Positions 22,365 through 33,890 of a stretch of DNA of 64,000 nt are shown in pieces; position 1 is the first letter of the stretch; each line of letters begins with the position of its first letter. The translations under genes were made by a program, and so were the position numbers. Under the pieces are notes generated by a model. That model saw nothing but the letters and a program-made list of their open reading frames with translations. It did no database searches and was not told where the DNA came from. The stretch comes from Ziziphus jujuba (Eukaryota; Streptophyta; Magnoliopsida; Rosales; Rhamnaceae): the NCBI RefSeq assembly GCF_031755915.1, contig NC_083389.1, forward strand, positions 24,179,001 to 24,243,000, in the 5' to 3' direction.

Positions 22365-23594
22365 ATGGAATATCAAGCTTATGGTCATCAACCTTATTGG
22401 GATTATGGGGAGCCAACTAGTTCTCCAAGTGATAATTTTGTCAAGTTACAAAAGAATCTTGCAATCATGTCTAAACTCGTTGCAAATTTTAGAGTTCAAC
22501 CTGTATCTTGTGAATGGTGTGGAGTAAATCACTCAAGTGAAAATTGTCAAGTGGGGAATCCTTTTGCTCTAGAAGACTCAATAGAAGACTTATCAAGACA
22601 ATATAATCAAGTTGCAAATTTTGGGGTTCAAGCTATAACATGTCAATGGTGTGGAGGCAATCATTTAAGTGAACATTGTCAAGTGGGAAATCCTTTTGCT
22701 CCGCAAAGTTATTCAAGGTATGACAATTCAGATCTTTCAAGTTATCAAGTGAGCACATCTTTGATCGAGTGTATGGAAAGGCATAGGGAAACATTTTCTA
22801 AATGTTATGAAGCGATTGGCAAGTTGCAAAATCAATATTCTCCAAGTACAAACTTTCAAGTTCAATTGGAGCAATCAATGACAACTTTTTCACAAGGATC
22901 CCAAGAAGACTTGGAAACTAACATGGAGATTATGTGTAATAAGCAAGTTGATGAATTTGAATTCGTTCAAGAGCCATATAATGATGACAAAGGATTTGAG
23001 GAACATGAAGAGGTGTCTATAAGGAGTGAAATGCAACAAGAATCTTCAATTTTGGATAAGTTTAATGAGGTACACACACATAACCAAGATTGCCCACCAA
23101 AAGAAGTTTCCCAACGCACTATCACTAGTTCATGGGAATTTTCTAATTTTCCTTCAAATTCATTGCAAAAAGGGCTTAAGGATCATGAAGAGGATAAGTC
23201 AAGGAATCAATCAAGCCAAAATTTGGCTAAATCTGATGAGGATAAAGCTATGGCCGCACTTCATGAAGATTGCTTACCAACAGAGGCTAAATCTCAACTT
23301 TTCAAGCCAAATATTGAATTTTCAAGAGCCCAAGATGTATATCCATGCTCCAAAAATGCAATTGAGGTTGAATGCATCCCGAAAGGAGACAAACAAAGCA
23401 TTTTTGGACCTAAAAGAATCCAATCTACCGAAAAGAAAGTTCAATTCATGCTTTTAGTTCAAATTGAGACTTATATAGGACAAGGAGTTAAAAGTTTGCT
23501 AAGACCACAAGATTATCATCGTGCACAATTTCCATATCATAAGCTTGGACAATATTATGAGGATGACATCATTTATATATTTAATCCAGGTTGA
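22365..23594 (+). CDS. Unit 1 gag-like protein with duplicated zinc knuckle, 409 aa
   Basis: The only substantial intact ORF of the unit. ATG follows a pyrimidine-rich stretch (TTTTCTTTTTAGGG). Two zinc-knuckle-like motifs of form CX2CX3HX4C lie at C49-C52-H56-C61 and C93-C96-H100-C105. Each sits in a repeated block (VANF.VQ... to CQVGNPFA, residues about 39-68 and 83-112), so the domain is duplicated in tandem. The rest is acidic and Gln/Ser-rich without recognisable fold, ending QYYEDDIIYIFNPG. Athila-type gag proteins carry a short C-G-H-C knuckle of similar spacing, so nucleic-acid binding and RNA packaging are plausible; this is inference. No protease, RT, RNase H or integrase follows. 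The same protein is encoded unchanged in all five units, which argues for very recent copying and cannot by itself show selection. Confidence 0.75.
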   Translation: MEYQAYGHQPYWDYGEPTSSPSDNFVKLQKNLAIMSKLVANFRVQPVSCEWCGVNHSSENCQVGNPFALEDSIEDLSRQYNQVANFGVQAITCQWCGGNHLSEHCQVGNPFAPQSYSRYDNSDLSSYQVSTSLIECMERHRETFSKCYEAIGKLQNQYSPSTNFQVQLEQSMTTFSQGSQEDLETNMEIMCNKQVDEFEFVQEPYNDDKGFEEHEEVSIRSEMQQESSILDKFNEVHTHNQDCPPKEVSQRTITSSWEFSNFPSNSLQKGLKDHEEDKSRNQSSQNLAKSDEDKAMAALHEDCLPTEAKSQLFKPNIEFSRAQDVYPCSKNAIEVECIPKGDKQSIFGPKRIQSTEKKVQFMLLVQIETYIGQGVKSLLRPQDYHRAQFPYHKLGQYYEDDIIYIFNPG

Positions 23595-23638
23595 ACATCA
23601 AAAGGATGAAGTCAAGCTAATGACTTTAAACAAGCGCT

Positions 23639-23656
23639 CTTGGGAGGCAACCCAAG
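23639..23656 (+). other. Hairpin, unit 1
   Basis: CTTGGG-AGGCAA-CCCAAG, 45 nt after the ORF stop. Identical copies are at 28787, 33935, 39083 and 44228. It differs from the hairpin at 809-826 by a compensatory change at the outer pair. Confidence 0.6.
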
Positions 23657-25375
23657 TTTCTTTCTTTACCTTATATCTATCTATTTATTTTAGTTGTTTT
23701 TAGTTGTTTTCTTGTTTTTAGGTTGTTTTGATGTGTTTTGTTTGAGTTTTTGCAAGGTTTTAAGATGTTTAGGTGTAAAAGAGCAAAAGACGAATGTTGA
23801 GAATTTCAAGTCTAAAGTTAGGTTTTTGGAGTATAACCACCTTGAATATGCATTGGAGTACATCAAATTTTTTTCACATTACGAGGAACATTCCATGTCT
23901 TCAAAGGGGAGTATTCTTTACCTTTTATTTACTTTTGCTTTATTTTATGTTTTTCACAATGAGGACATTGTTCATTTTAAGTTTGGGGGTGAAAAGCATG
24001 CTTTGCATCTATTAAATCTTGTCCATTTAAGCATTTTTATAAGTTTTCAAAAATGTTAGTTTTAGTTTTTATTTTCCTTCATTATTATTAAAAAAAAAAA
24101 TTGTTTTTGTGGTGTTTTCTTAAGTACTTTAATGAGCCAATGATAAGACTATGATTGAAAATAAATTGGTTTTTAGATGGTGGATTTGTTTTTGTGTATG
24201 CTTAAATGCTTGAAGTTATATTCGCATATTGTTACTTTCAATAAATTTTGAGCACATAATCAATAATGCATAATTTAGATTGTGTTTTGAAGAAGGTTTG
24301 CATGAATTAGAGTACTTTATTATTAATTGAACTCTAGAACTTGCTTGATTATTGCTTGAGGCGAAATCCTAGGTGAATGCATTACTAAGAACATGATTTA
24401 GGCCATCTTTGTTTAAGTTTGAGCCTTTCAAGCCAACCTAATACATTATCTTCCACTAGTACCTTATTTGAGCCTTTAGGATGCATAAAGATGTATTAGA
24501 GCCTTTTCTTCATTAAAGCACATTTACTTACCTTTTTTGAACCTTAAATTTCTTTTTCCTACCTTGAACATACTACAAAGAGAGCTTTAATTGAATTGAT
24601 ATGAATATATGCTTGTGAGCTTGTTTGAGTGTTGGAAAAGAAAAAAAAATGAAAAAAAGGAAAAAAAATAAATAAATAAAGTTCGGAGGTTAAGTATTTG
24701 GTGAATTTGGCTCTAGTATCCATTTTTGTGTAAATTGGAGGTTTGAATGTGCAATAAGAAGAAAAATAAGTTTGGGGGTTTAGTGGAAAAAAAAGAAAAA
24801 AAAAAAAAAGAAATAAAGAAAGAATATGTGTGATTTGAAGAATGTATGCACAATAAAAAGGAGAAAAAGGATACTGAAATTGAAGTTAAAATAAGAAAAG
24901 AAGTTCTAATAAGGAAACAAATTTTACAAGTAATTTATTCATTGATATTTAATTTTAGCTTTCTTTCTTTGATTTATTATATCCTATCCTTTTCTTTCTT
25001 TAGCCTTATCCATTAGCCTTAACAATAGAAACCATGAAGTCCTAATGATTTAAGGTGGTGCATTAACCTACATTAGTGGAGAGTGATAATTAAGTCAAGC
25101 ATATGGTAGTTCATACGTTATTATCAATCTCTAATTCTTGTAAATTTATTCAAGCATATGATAATTAAGTGTATAAATTGATTTCCACACACACACATTG
25201 GAAGTATCATATATGTTGGATAGAATATAAGGTATTGAGTTACATAATTACTTTGAAACCATTTGAAAAGTCATATGTTATACAATCTTTAAGGCACCTC
25301 ATTAAAGTATCTTATGTTCTTTAAATAAAATTTCATTTTCTTATTCTTTTTCTTTGCTAGGGACTAGCAAATCTT

Positions 25376-25387
25376 AAGTTTGGGGGT
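25376..25387 (+). other. Polypurine tract of unit 1
   Basis: AAGTTTGGGGGT followed by ATT and the LTR TG. Equivalent tracts precede each array LTR at 20229, 30524, 35672, 40818 and 45964. It would prime plus-strand DNA. Confidence 0.75.
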
Positions 25388-25390
25388 ATT

Positions 25391-27131
25391 TGTTAGGTCT
25401 AAAATATTGATGATTTTATGCCATATTTATAGCTTAATATTTGTTAGTTTGTGTTAATTTGTTATGGAAAGATACTTAATTATGTATTTTTCTTAATCTA
25501 GGTAAAAGAGGAAGAATTTTAAGAAAACAACCATAAAAATGGATTCCTTGGGTCGAATTATGGTGGGAAGCAAGATTTGAGCTCGAACGGACTAAGCATT
25601 AAAAAGATTCCAAAAAGATACATTGAAGATTCCATAAAGATTCTATCGGGAATTTCATGATGGAAGTGGATGTCATATGAATCATCACGATCTGAGGATT
25701 TCAAATGTCTCGTTATTTTTGGATTTCGAGGTGCGAGCAAAGAGTTATCATCATTTAAAGTTTGGAATTTATAAAAAGGAATATTCTAGTTAAATCTCCA
25801 CCATTGATCAAAAGAGGGAATCAAGGCAATTTGAGGGCCAAGATAAAAACAAGTGGCAATAATTGGTTAATTTATCATTAATGAGGCACATGTCATGTCA
25901 CATGCTTCATTAAGGATAAATTAGACTAATTAACTATTTTTTTAGGAGGAATTAGATAAAAGGAAAGTAGTAGAGAGCAAGTAATATACAGTTTCCTTTT
26001 TACACATGAAATTCGTCCAACCCTCTTCATGGCCTAAAAAAGGTATCTTCCAAGACTCCCACATTGAAAATAAAGCGAGAAAAAGATTCCCAAGGTCCTA
26101 TATATATAGCCCCCACCACATTGAAGGAAGATATACAAGTTTAGAGAGTTATTTAAAAGCTTTTAGGAGGCTTAAATAGAAACAAACCAAATTTTGGGAG
26201 TTTCTAAGATTTCTTAAGGGTTCTAGGGTTTTAAAGTTTTAGAGTTTTAGAAGATCAATTGGAGAACTTGGAGGAGGCAGAGAGACGTGGGCTTGCTTGG
26301 AGAAGAAGGCTACGACTTTGAGAGCTCTTGGAGGAGAATTTCTTCAATAGTTTTTATTCTCTTTTCCTTTCTCTTTAATTGTGAATCTTATTATTTTTAA
26401 TAATTATGGATGTTGAAATTATTTTTACCATGAACTAATTTTCATAGCTAGGGCTATGATGTAGCCATAACTATGAAGGTTTAATTATTTTAATATATGT
26501 TGAGTTTCATTTAATTAGTAATATGTTTTGTTAATAGATCATTGGTATACTTAATGCTTTCATAGGCCGGAAGGAATGAATGATTTTAATAATATTTGAG
26601 CTTGGAAAAGGATAATATTATGGATCTCCAATGATTTACATGAATGCATAATTGATTGGAAAATAGTTATGTCTCATGCCATATTATTTGCTTAATCTAT
26701 GCTTGATGAATTTGCATGATTTAATTTATAGGCCGGAAGGAATAAATTAGGTTATGTGAATATTATCAATTGTGAGTGGAAACTACTTTTGATTAATTTT
26801 GTGATTAAGTATGGTTAACAAAATTACTAGTTAATTAAATTCACATATCTAAGTAATTAAATTGGAATAGTTAGTGGTGAAATCAAATGCCCTAGTATTC
26901 ATAATTATTCAATTCTCTCTCTTACTTGAAATTGATCTAATTTTAATTGATTGCTTTTGTTTAATTTAGTTTATTTAGTTTTCAATTGCCATCTTAAATT
27001 TTAGTTCAAATATTATCAAAACCTAATTATCTTTGGTACTTAATACTTAATCCCTTGGGTACGACAACCCTATTTTTCCACTTTATTACTTGAAAATGAT
27101 TCGTGCACTTGCGAGTTGATTTTACACATCA
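25391..27131 (+). mobile_element. Array LTR 2
   Basis: 1741 bp, same ends and TATA box (26098) as LTR 1. I found no difference from LTR 1 by eye. Confidence 0.95.
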
Positions 27132-27137
27132 AGTTTC

Positions 27138-27155
27138 TGGCGCCGTTGCCGGGGA
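27138..27155 (+). other. PBS of unit 2, tRNA-Asp type
   Basis: Same 18-mer TGGCGCCGTTGCCGGGGA, six bases after LTR 2. Confidence 0.92.
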
Positions 27156-27512
27156 TTAAGGCATTAATATTAATTCGGATTGGGTTTAGTAGTACTTTGA
27201 ACATTGTTTTCTTATTTTAAATTTTTATATTTATTTCTTAATTTTGGTTTTAGTGTTGCATGCTAGGATTTTAATTCTTTGCTTGTTTGGCCAACTTGAT
27301 TTGAATTTTTAATACTTATTTTAAATTTATTGGTGTCTAGGTTAAAAGTTATGCATACTTAGGATTTTTTTTTTTTTTTTTTTCAACTTTTGTTTATCTT
27401 TATTATTTTCAATTTTAGTTTGTATACTAGGGTTTAATTTTAATTGTTTGCTTGACAGACTTGCAATTAATTTTAACCTTTGTTTTGTTAGTGTTTTCTT
27501 TTTAGGGAAATC

Positions 27513-28742
27513 ATGGAATATCAAGCTTATGGTCATCAACCTTATTGGGATTATGGGGAGCCAACTAGTTCTCCAAGTGATAATTTTGTCAAGTTACAAA
27601 AGAATCTTGCAATCATGTCTAAACTCGTTGCAAATTTTAGAGTTCAACCTGTATCTTGTGAATGGTGTGGAGTAAATCACTCAAGTGAAAATTGTCAAGT
27701 GGGGAATCCTTTTGCTCTAGAAGACTCAATAGAAGACTTATCAAGACAATATAATCAAGTTGCAAATTTTGGGGTTCAAGCTATAACATGTCAATGGTGT
27801 GGAGGCAATCATTTAAGTGAACATTGTCAAGTGGGAAATCCTTTTGCTCCGCAAAGTTATTCAAGGTATGACAATTCAGATCTTTCAAGTTATCAAGTGA
27901 GCACATCTTTGATCGAGTGTATGGAAAGGCATAGGGAAACATTTTCTAAATGTTATGAAGCGATTGGCAAGTTGCAAAATCAATATTCTCCAAGTACAAA
28001 CTTTCAAGTTCAATTGGAGCAATCAATGACAACTTTTTCACAAGGATCCCAAGAAGACTTGGAAACTAACATGGAGATTATGTGTAATAAGCAAGTTGAT
28101 GAATTTGAATTCGTTCAAGAGCCATATAATGATGACAAAGGATTTGAGGAACATGAAGAGGTGTCTATAAGGAGTGAAATGCAACAAGAATCTTCAATTT
28201 TGGATAAGTTTAATGAGGTACACACACATAACCAAGATTGCCCACCAAAAGAAGTTTCCCAACGCACTATCACTAGTTCATGGGAATTTTCTAATTTTCC
28301 TTCAAATTCATTGCAAAAAGGGCTTAAGGATCATGAAGAGGATAAGTCAAGGAATCAATCAAGCCAAAATTTGGCTAAATCTGATGAGGATAAAGCTATG
28401 GCCGCACTTCATGAAGATTGCTTACCAACAGAGGCTAAATCTCAACTTTTCAAGCCAAATATTGAATTTTCAAGAGCCCAAGATGTATATCCATGCTCCA
28501 AAAATGCAATTGAGGTTGAATGCATCCCGAAAGGAGACAAACAAAGCATTTTTGGACCTAAAAGAATCCAATCTACCGAAAAGAAAGTTCAATTCATGCT
28601 TTTAGTTCAAATTGAGACTTATATAGGACAAGGAGTTAAAAGTTTGCTAAGACCACAAGATTATCATCGTGCACAATTTCCATATCATAAGCTTGGACAA
28701 TATTATGAGGATGACATCATTTATATATTTAATCCAGGTTGA
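27513..28742 (+). CDS. Unit 2 gag-like protein, 409 aa
   Basis: Identical in protein sequence to the unit 1 product, with both CX2CX3HX4C knuckles present and the frame fully open. The leader differs from unit 1 only in the T tract near 27365, which I count as 19 against 18 in unit 1. The reading frame in all units starts at the first ATG after the TTTTTAGGG stretch. Confidence 0.75.
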   Translation: MEYQAYGHQPYWDYGEPTSSPSDNFVKLQKNLAIMSKLVANFRVQPVSCEWCGVNHSSENCQVGNPFALEDSIEDLSRQYNQVANFGVQAITCQWCGGNHLSEHCQVGNPFAPQSYSRYDNSDLSSYQVSTSLIECMERHRETFSKCYEAIGKLQNQYSPSTNFQVQLEQSMTTFSQGSQEDLETNMEIMCNKQVDEFEFVQEPYNDDKGFEEHEEVSIRSEMQQESSILDKFNEVHTHNQDCPPKEVSQRTITSSWEFSNFPSNSLQKGLKDHEEDKSRNQSSQNLAKSDEDKAMAALHEDCLPTEAKSQLFKPNIEFSRAQDVYPCSKNAIEVECIPKGDKQSIFGPKRIQSTEKKVQFMLLVQIETYIGQGVKSLLRPQDYHRAQFPYHKLGQYYEDDIIYIFNPG

Positions 28743-30538
28743 ACATCAAAAGGATGAAGTCAAGCTAATGACTTTAAACAAGCGCTCTTGGGAGGCAACC
28801 CAAGTTTCTTTCTTTACCTTATATCTATCTATTTATTTTAGTTGTTTTTAGTTGTTTTCTTGTTTTTAGGTTGTTTTGATGTGTTTTGTTTGAGTTTTTG
28901 CAAGGTTTTAAGATGTTTAGGTGTAAAAGAGCAAAAGACGAATGTTGAGAATTTCAAGTCTAAAGTTAGGTTTTTGGAGTATAACCACCTTGAATATGCA
29001 TTGGAGTACATCAAATTTTTTTCACATTACGAGGAACATTCCATGTCTTCAAAGGGGAGTATTCTTTACCTTTTATTTACTTTTGCTTTATTTTATGTTT
29101 TTCACAATGAGGACATTGTTCATTTTAAGTTTGGGGGTGAAAAGCATGCTTTGCATCTATTAAATCTTGTCCATTTAAGCATTTTTATAAGTTTTCAAAA
29201 ATGTTAGTTTTAGTTTTTATTTTCCTTCATTATTATTAAAAAAAAAAATTGTTTTTGTGGTGTTTTCTTAAGTACTTTAATGAGCCAATGATAAGACTAT
29301 GATTGAAAATAAATTGGTTTTTAGATGGTGGATTTGTTTTTGTGTATGCTTAAATGCTTGAAGTTATATTCGCATATTGTTACTTTCAATAAATTTTGAG
29401 CACATAATCAATAATGCATAATTTAGATTGTGTTTTGAAGAAGGTTTGCATGAATTAGAGTACTTTATTATTAATTGAACTCTAGAACTTGCTTGATTAT
29501 TGCTTGAGGCGAAATCCTAGGTGAATGCATTACTAAGAACATGATTTAGGCCATCTTTGTTTAAGTTTGAGCCTTTCAAGCCAACCTAATACATTATCTT
29601 CCACTAGTACCTTATTTGAGCCTTTAGGATGCATAAAGATGTATTAGAGCCTTTTCTTCATTAAAGCACATTTACTTACCTTTTTTGAACCTTAAATTTC
29701 TTTTTCCTACCTTGAACATACTACAAAGAGAGCTTTAATTGAATTGATATGAATATATGCTTGTGAGCTTGTTTGAGTGTTGGAAAAGAAAAAAAAATGA
29801 GAAAAAGGAAAAAAAATAAATAAATAAAGTTCGGAGGTTAAGTATTTGGTGAATTTGGCTCTAGTATCCATTTTTGTGTAAATTGGAGGTTTGAATGTGC
29901 AATAAGAAGAAAAATAAGTTTGGGGGTTTAGTGGAAAAAAAAGAAAAAAAAAAAAAAGAAATAAAGAAAGAATATGTGTGATTTGAAGAATGTATGCACA
30001 ATAAAAAGGAGAAAAAGGATACTGAAATTGAAGTTAAAATAAGAAAAGAAGTTCTAATAAGGAAACAAATTTTACAAGTAATTTATTCATTGATATTTAA
30101 TTTTAGCTTTCTTTCTTTGATTTATTATATCCTATCCTTTTCTTTCTTTAGCCTTATCCATTAGCCTTAACAATAGAAACCATGAAGTCCTAATGATTTA
30201 AGGTGGTGCATTAACCTACATTAGTGGAGAGTGATAATTAAGTCAAGCATATGGTAGTTCATACGTTATTATCAATCTCTAATTCTTGTAAATTTATTCA
30301 AGCATATGATAATTAAGTGTATAAATTGATTTCCACACACACACATTGGAAGTATCATATATGTTGGATAGAATATAAGGTATTGAGTTACATAATTACT
30401 TTGAAACCATTTGAAAAGTCATATGTTATACAATCTTTAAGGCACCTCATTAAAGTATCTTATGTTCTTTAAATAAAATTTCATTTTCTTATTCTTTTTC
30501 TTTGCTAGGGACTAGCAAATCTTAAGTTTGGGGGTATT
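28743..30538 (+). other. Unit 2 internal 3' region
   Basis: As unit 1, with the G form at the A/G site (ATGAGAAAAAGG near 29798) and a 14-A tract. Hairpin at 28787-28804 and final PPT at 30524-30535. Confidence 0.85.
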
Positions 30539-32279
30539 TGTTAGGTCTAAAATATTGATGATTTTATGCCATATTTATAGCTTAATATTTGTTAGTTTGT
30601 GTTAATTTGTTATGGAAAGATACTTAATTATGTATTTTTCTTAATCTAGGTAAAAGAGGAAGAATTTTAAGAAAACAACCATAAAAATGGATTCCTTGGG
30701 TCGAATTATGGTGGGAAGCAAGATTTGAGCTCGAACGGACTAAGCATTAAAAAGATTCCAAAAAGATACATTGAAGATTCCATAAAGATTCTATCGGGAA
30801 TTTCATGATGGAAGTGGATGTCATATGAATCATCACGATCTGAGGATTTCAAATGTCTCGTTATTTTTGGATTTCGAGGTGCGAGCAAAGAGTTATCATC
30901 ATTTAAAGTTTGGAATTTATAAAAAGGAATATTCTAGTTAAATCTCCACCATTGATCAAAAGAGGGAATCAAGGCAATTTGAGGGCCAAGATAAAAACAA
31001 GTGGCAATAATTGGTTAATTTATCATTAATGAGGCACATGTCATGTCACATGCTTCATTAAGGATAAATTAGACTAATTAACTATTTTTTTAGGAGGAAT
31101 TAGATAAAAGGAAAGTAGTAGAGAGCAAGTAATATACAGTTTCCTTTTTACACATGAAATTCGTCCAACCCTCTTCATGGCCTAAAAAAGGTATCTTCCA
31201 AGACTCCCACATTGAAAATAAAGCGAGAAAAAGATTCCCAAGGTCCTATATATATAGCCCCCACCACATTGAAGGAAGATATACAAGTTTAGAGAGTTAT
31301 TTAAAAGCTTTTAGGAGGCTTAAATAGAAACAAACCAAATTTTGGGAGTTTCTAAGATTTCTTAAGGGTTCTAGGGTTTTAAAGTTTTAGAGTTTTAGAA
31401 GATCAATTGGAGAACTTGGAGGAGGCAGAGAGACGTGGGCTTGCTTGGAGAAGAAGGCTACGACTTTGAGAGCTCTTGGAGGAGAATTTCTTCAATAGTT
31501 TTTATTCTCTTTTCCTTTCTCTTTAATTGTGAATCTTATTATTTTTAATAATTATGGATGTTGAAATTATTTTTACCATGAACTAATTTTCATAGCTAGG
31601 GCTATGATGTAGCCATAACTATGAAGGTTTAATTATTTTAATATATGTTGAGTTTCATTTAATTAGTAATATGTTTTGTTAATAGATCATTGGTATACTT
31701 AATGCTTTCATAGGCCGGAAGGAATGAATGATTTTAATAATATTTGAGCTTGGAAAAGGATAATATTATGGATCTCCAATGATTTACATGAATGCATAAT
31801 TGATTGGAAAATAGTTATGTCTCATGCCATATTATTTGCTTAATCTATGCTTGATGAATTTGCATGATTTAATTTATAGGCCGGAAGGAATAAATTAGGT
31901 TATGTGAATATTATCAATTGTGAGTGGAAACTACTTTTGATTAATTTTGTGATTAAGTATGGTTAACAAAATTACTAGTTAATTAAATTCACATATCTAA
32001 GTAATTAAATTGGAATAGTTAGTGGTGAAATCAAATGCCCTAGTATTCATAATTATTCAATTCTCTCTCTTACTTGAAATTGATCTAATTTTAATTGATT
32101 GCTTTTGTTTAATTTAGTTTATTTAGTTTTCAATTGCCATCTTAAATTTTAGTTCAAATATTATCAAAACCTAATTATCTTTGGTACTTAATACTTAATC
32201 CCTTGGGTACGACAACCCTATTTTTCCACTTTATTACTTGAAAATGATTCGTGCACTTGCGAGTTGATTTTACACATCA
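30539..32279 (+). mobile_element. Array LTR 3
   Basis: 1741 bp, same ends and internal landmarks as LTR 1. Confidence 0.95.
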
Positions 32280-32285
32280 AGTTTC

Positions 32286-32303
32286 TGGCGCCGTTGCCGG
32301 GGA
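32286..32303 (+). other. PBS of unit 3, tRNA-Asp type
   Basis: Same 18-mer, six bases after LTR 3. Confidence 0.92.
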
Positions 32304-32660
32304 TTAAGGCATTAATATTAATTCGGATTGGGTTTAGTAGTACTTTGAACATTGTTTTCTTATTTTAAATTTTTATATTTATTTCTTAATTTTGGTTTTA
32401 GTGTTGCATGCTAGGATTTTAATTCTTTGCTTGTTTGGCCAACTTGATTTGAATTTTTAATACTTATTTTAAATTTATTGGTGTCTAGGTTAAAAGTTAT
32501 GCATACTTAGGATTTTTTTTTTTTTTTTTTTCAACTTTTGTTTATCTTTATTATTTTCAATTTTAGTTTGTATACTAGGGTTTAATTTTAATTGTTTGCT
32601 TGACAGACTTGCAATTAATTTTAACCTTTGTTTTGTTAGTGTTTTCTTTTTAGGGAAATC

Positions 32661-33890
32661 ATGGAATATCAAGCTTATGGTCATCAACCTTATTGGGATT
32701 ATGGGGAGCCAACTAGTTCTCCAAGTGATAATTTTGTCAAGTTACAAAAGAATCTTGCAATCATGTCTAAACTCGTTGCAAATTTTAGAGTTCAACCTGT
32801 ATCTTGTGAATGGTGTGGAGTAAATCACTCAAGTGAAAATTGTCAAGTGGGGAATCCTTTTGCTCTAGAAGACTCAATAGAAGACTTATCAAGACAATAT
32901 AATCAAGTTGCAAATTTTGGGGTTCAAGCTATAACATGTCAATGGTGTGGAGGCAATCATTTAAGTGAACATTGTCAAGTGGGAAATCCTTTTGCTCCGC
33001 AAAGTTATTCAAGGTATGACAATTCAGATCTTTCAAGTTATCAAGTGAGCACATCTTTGATCGAGTGTATGGAAAGGCATAGGGAAACATTTTCTAAATG
33101 TTATGAAGCGATTGGCAAGTTGCAAAATCAATATTCTCCAAGTACAAACTTTCAAGTTCAATTGGAGCAATCAATGACAACTTTTTCACAAGGATCCCAA
33201 GAAGACTTGGAAACTAACATGGAGATTATGTGTAATAAGCAAGTTGATGAATTTGAATTCGTTCAAGAGCCATATAATGATGACAAAGGATTTGAGGAAC
33301 ATGAAGAGGTGTCTATAAGGAGTGAAATGCAACAAGAATCTTCAATTTTGGATAAGTTTAATGAGGTACACACACATAACCAAGATTGCCCACCAAAAGA
33401 AGTTTCCCAACGCACTATCACTAGTTCATGGGAATTTTCTAATTTTCCTTCAAATTCATTGCAAAAAGGGCTTAAGGATCATGAAGAGGATAAGTCAAGG
33501 AATCAATCAAGCCAAAATTTGGCTAAATCTGATGAGGATAAAGCTATGGCCGCACTTCATGAAGATTGCTTACCAACAGAGGCTAAATCTCAACTTTTCA
33601 AGCCAAATATTGAATTTTCAAGAGCCCAAGATGTATATCCATGCTCCAAAAATGCAATTGAGGTTGAATGCATCCCGAAAGGAGACAAACAAAGCATTTT
33701 TGGACCTAAAAGAATCCAATCTACCGAAAAGAAAGTTCAATTCATGCTTTTAGTTCAAATTGAGACTTATATAGGACAAGGAGTTAAAAGTTTGCTAAGA
33801 CCACAAGATTATCATCGTGCACAATTTCCATATCATAAGCTTGGACAATATTATGAGGATGACATCATTTATATATTTAATCCAGGTTGA
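32661..33890 (+). CDS. Unit 3 gag-like protein, 409 aa
   Basis: Protein identical to units 1 and 2. Unit 3 shares all marker states with unit 2 (19-T leader tract, G at the A/G site, 14-A tract), so units 2 and 3 look like the most recent duplicates of each other. Confidence 0.75.
   Translation: MEYQAYGHQPYWDYGEPTSSPSDNFVKLQKNLAIMSKLVANFRVQPVSCEWCGVNHSSENCQVGNPFALEDSIEDLSRQYNQVANFGVQAITCQWCGGNHLSEHCQVGNPFAPQSYSRYDNSDLSSYQVSTSLIECMERHRETFSKCYEAIGKLQNQYSPSTNFQVQLEQSMTTFSQGSQEDLETNMEIMCNKQVDEFEFVQEPYNDDKGFEEHEEVSIRSEMQQESSILDKFNEVHTHNQDCPPKEVSQRTITSSWEFSNFPSNSLQKGLKDHEEDKSRNQSSQNLAKSDEDKAMAALHEDCLPTEAKSQLFKPNIEFSRAQDVYPCSKNAIEVECIPKGDKQSIFGPKRIQSTEKKVQFMLLVQIETYIGQGVKSLLRPQDYHRAQFPYHKLGQYYEDDIIYIFNPG

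Larger units (their letters stand above)
23595..25390 (+). other. Unit 1 internal 3' region with three PPT-like motifs
   Basis: 1.8 kb without convincing coding sequence. It has a hairpin at 23639-23656 and three identical 12-mers AAGTTTGGGGGT at 23979-23990, 24768-24779 and 25376-25387. The last lies 3 nt before LTR 2 and is the functional PPT position. Other landmarks are an AAATAAATAAATAAAG stretch and A-rich tracts near 24640-24670 and 24785-24815. Marker states are A at the A/G site near 24652 and 14 A in the long tract. It is homologous to 786-2566. Confidence 0.85.

Noticed and set aside
23026..23457. 143-codon ORF overlapping the 409-codon ORF in another frame, repeated in all five units
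   Set aside because: It lies wholly inside the 409-codon frame, has no recognisable motif, and is conserved only because the units are nearly identical.
23694..24059. 121-codon Phe/Leu-rich ORF after the gag-like ORF, which could pass for a membrane (env-like) protein
   Set aside because: The older relative at 786-2566 does not keep this frame open. The composition reflects T-rich non-coding DNA. I see no signal-peptide-plus-domain layout.
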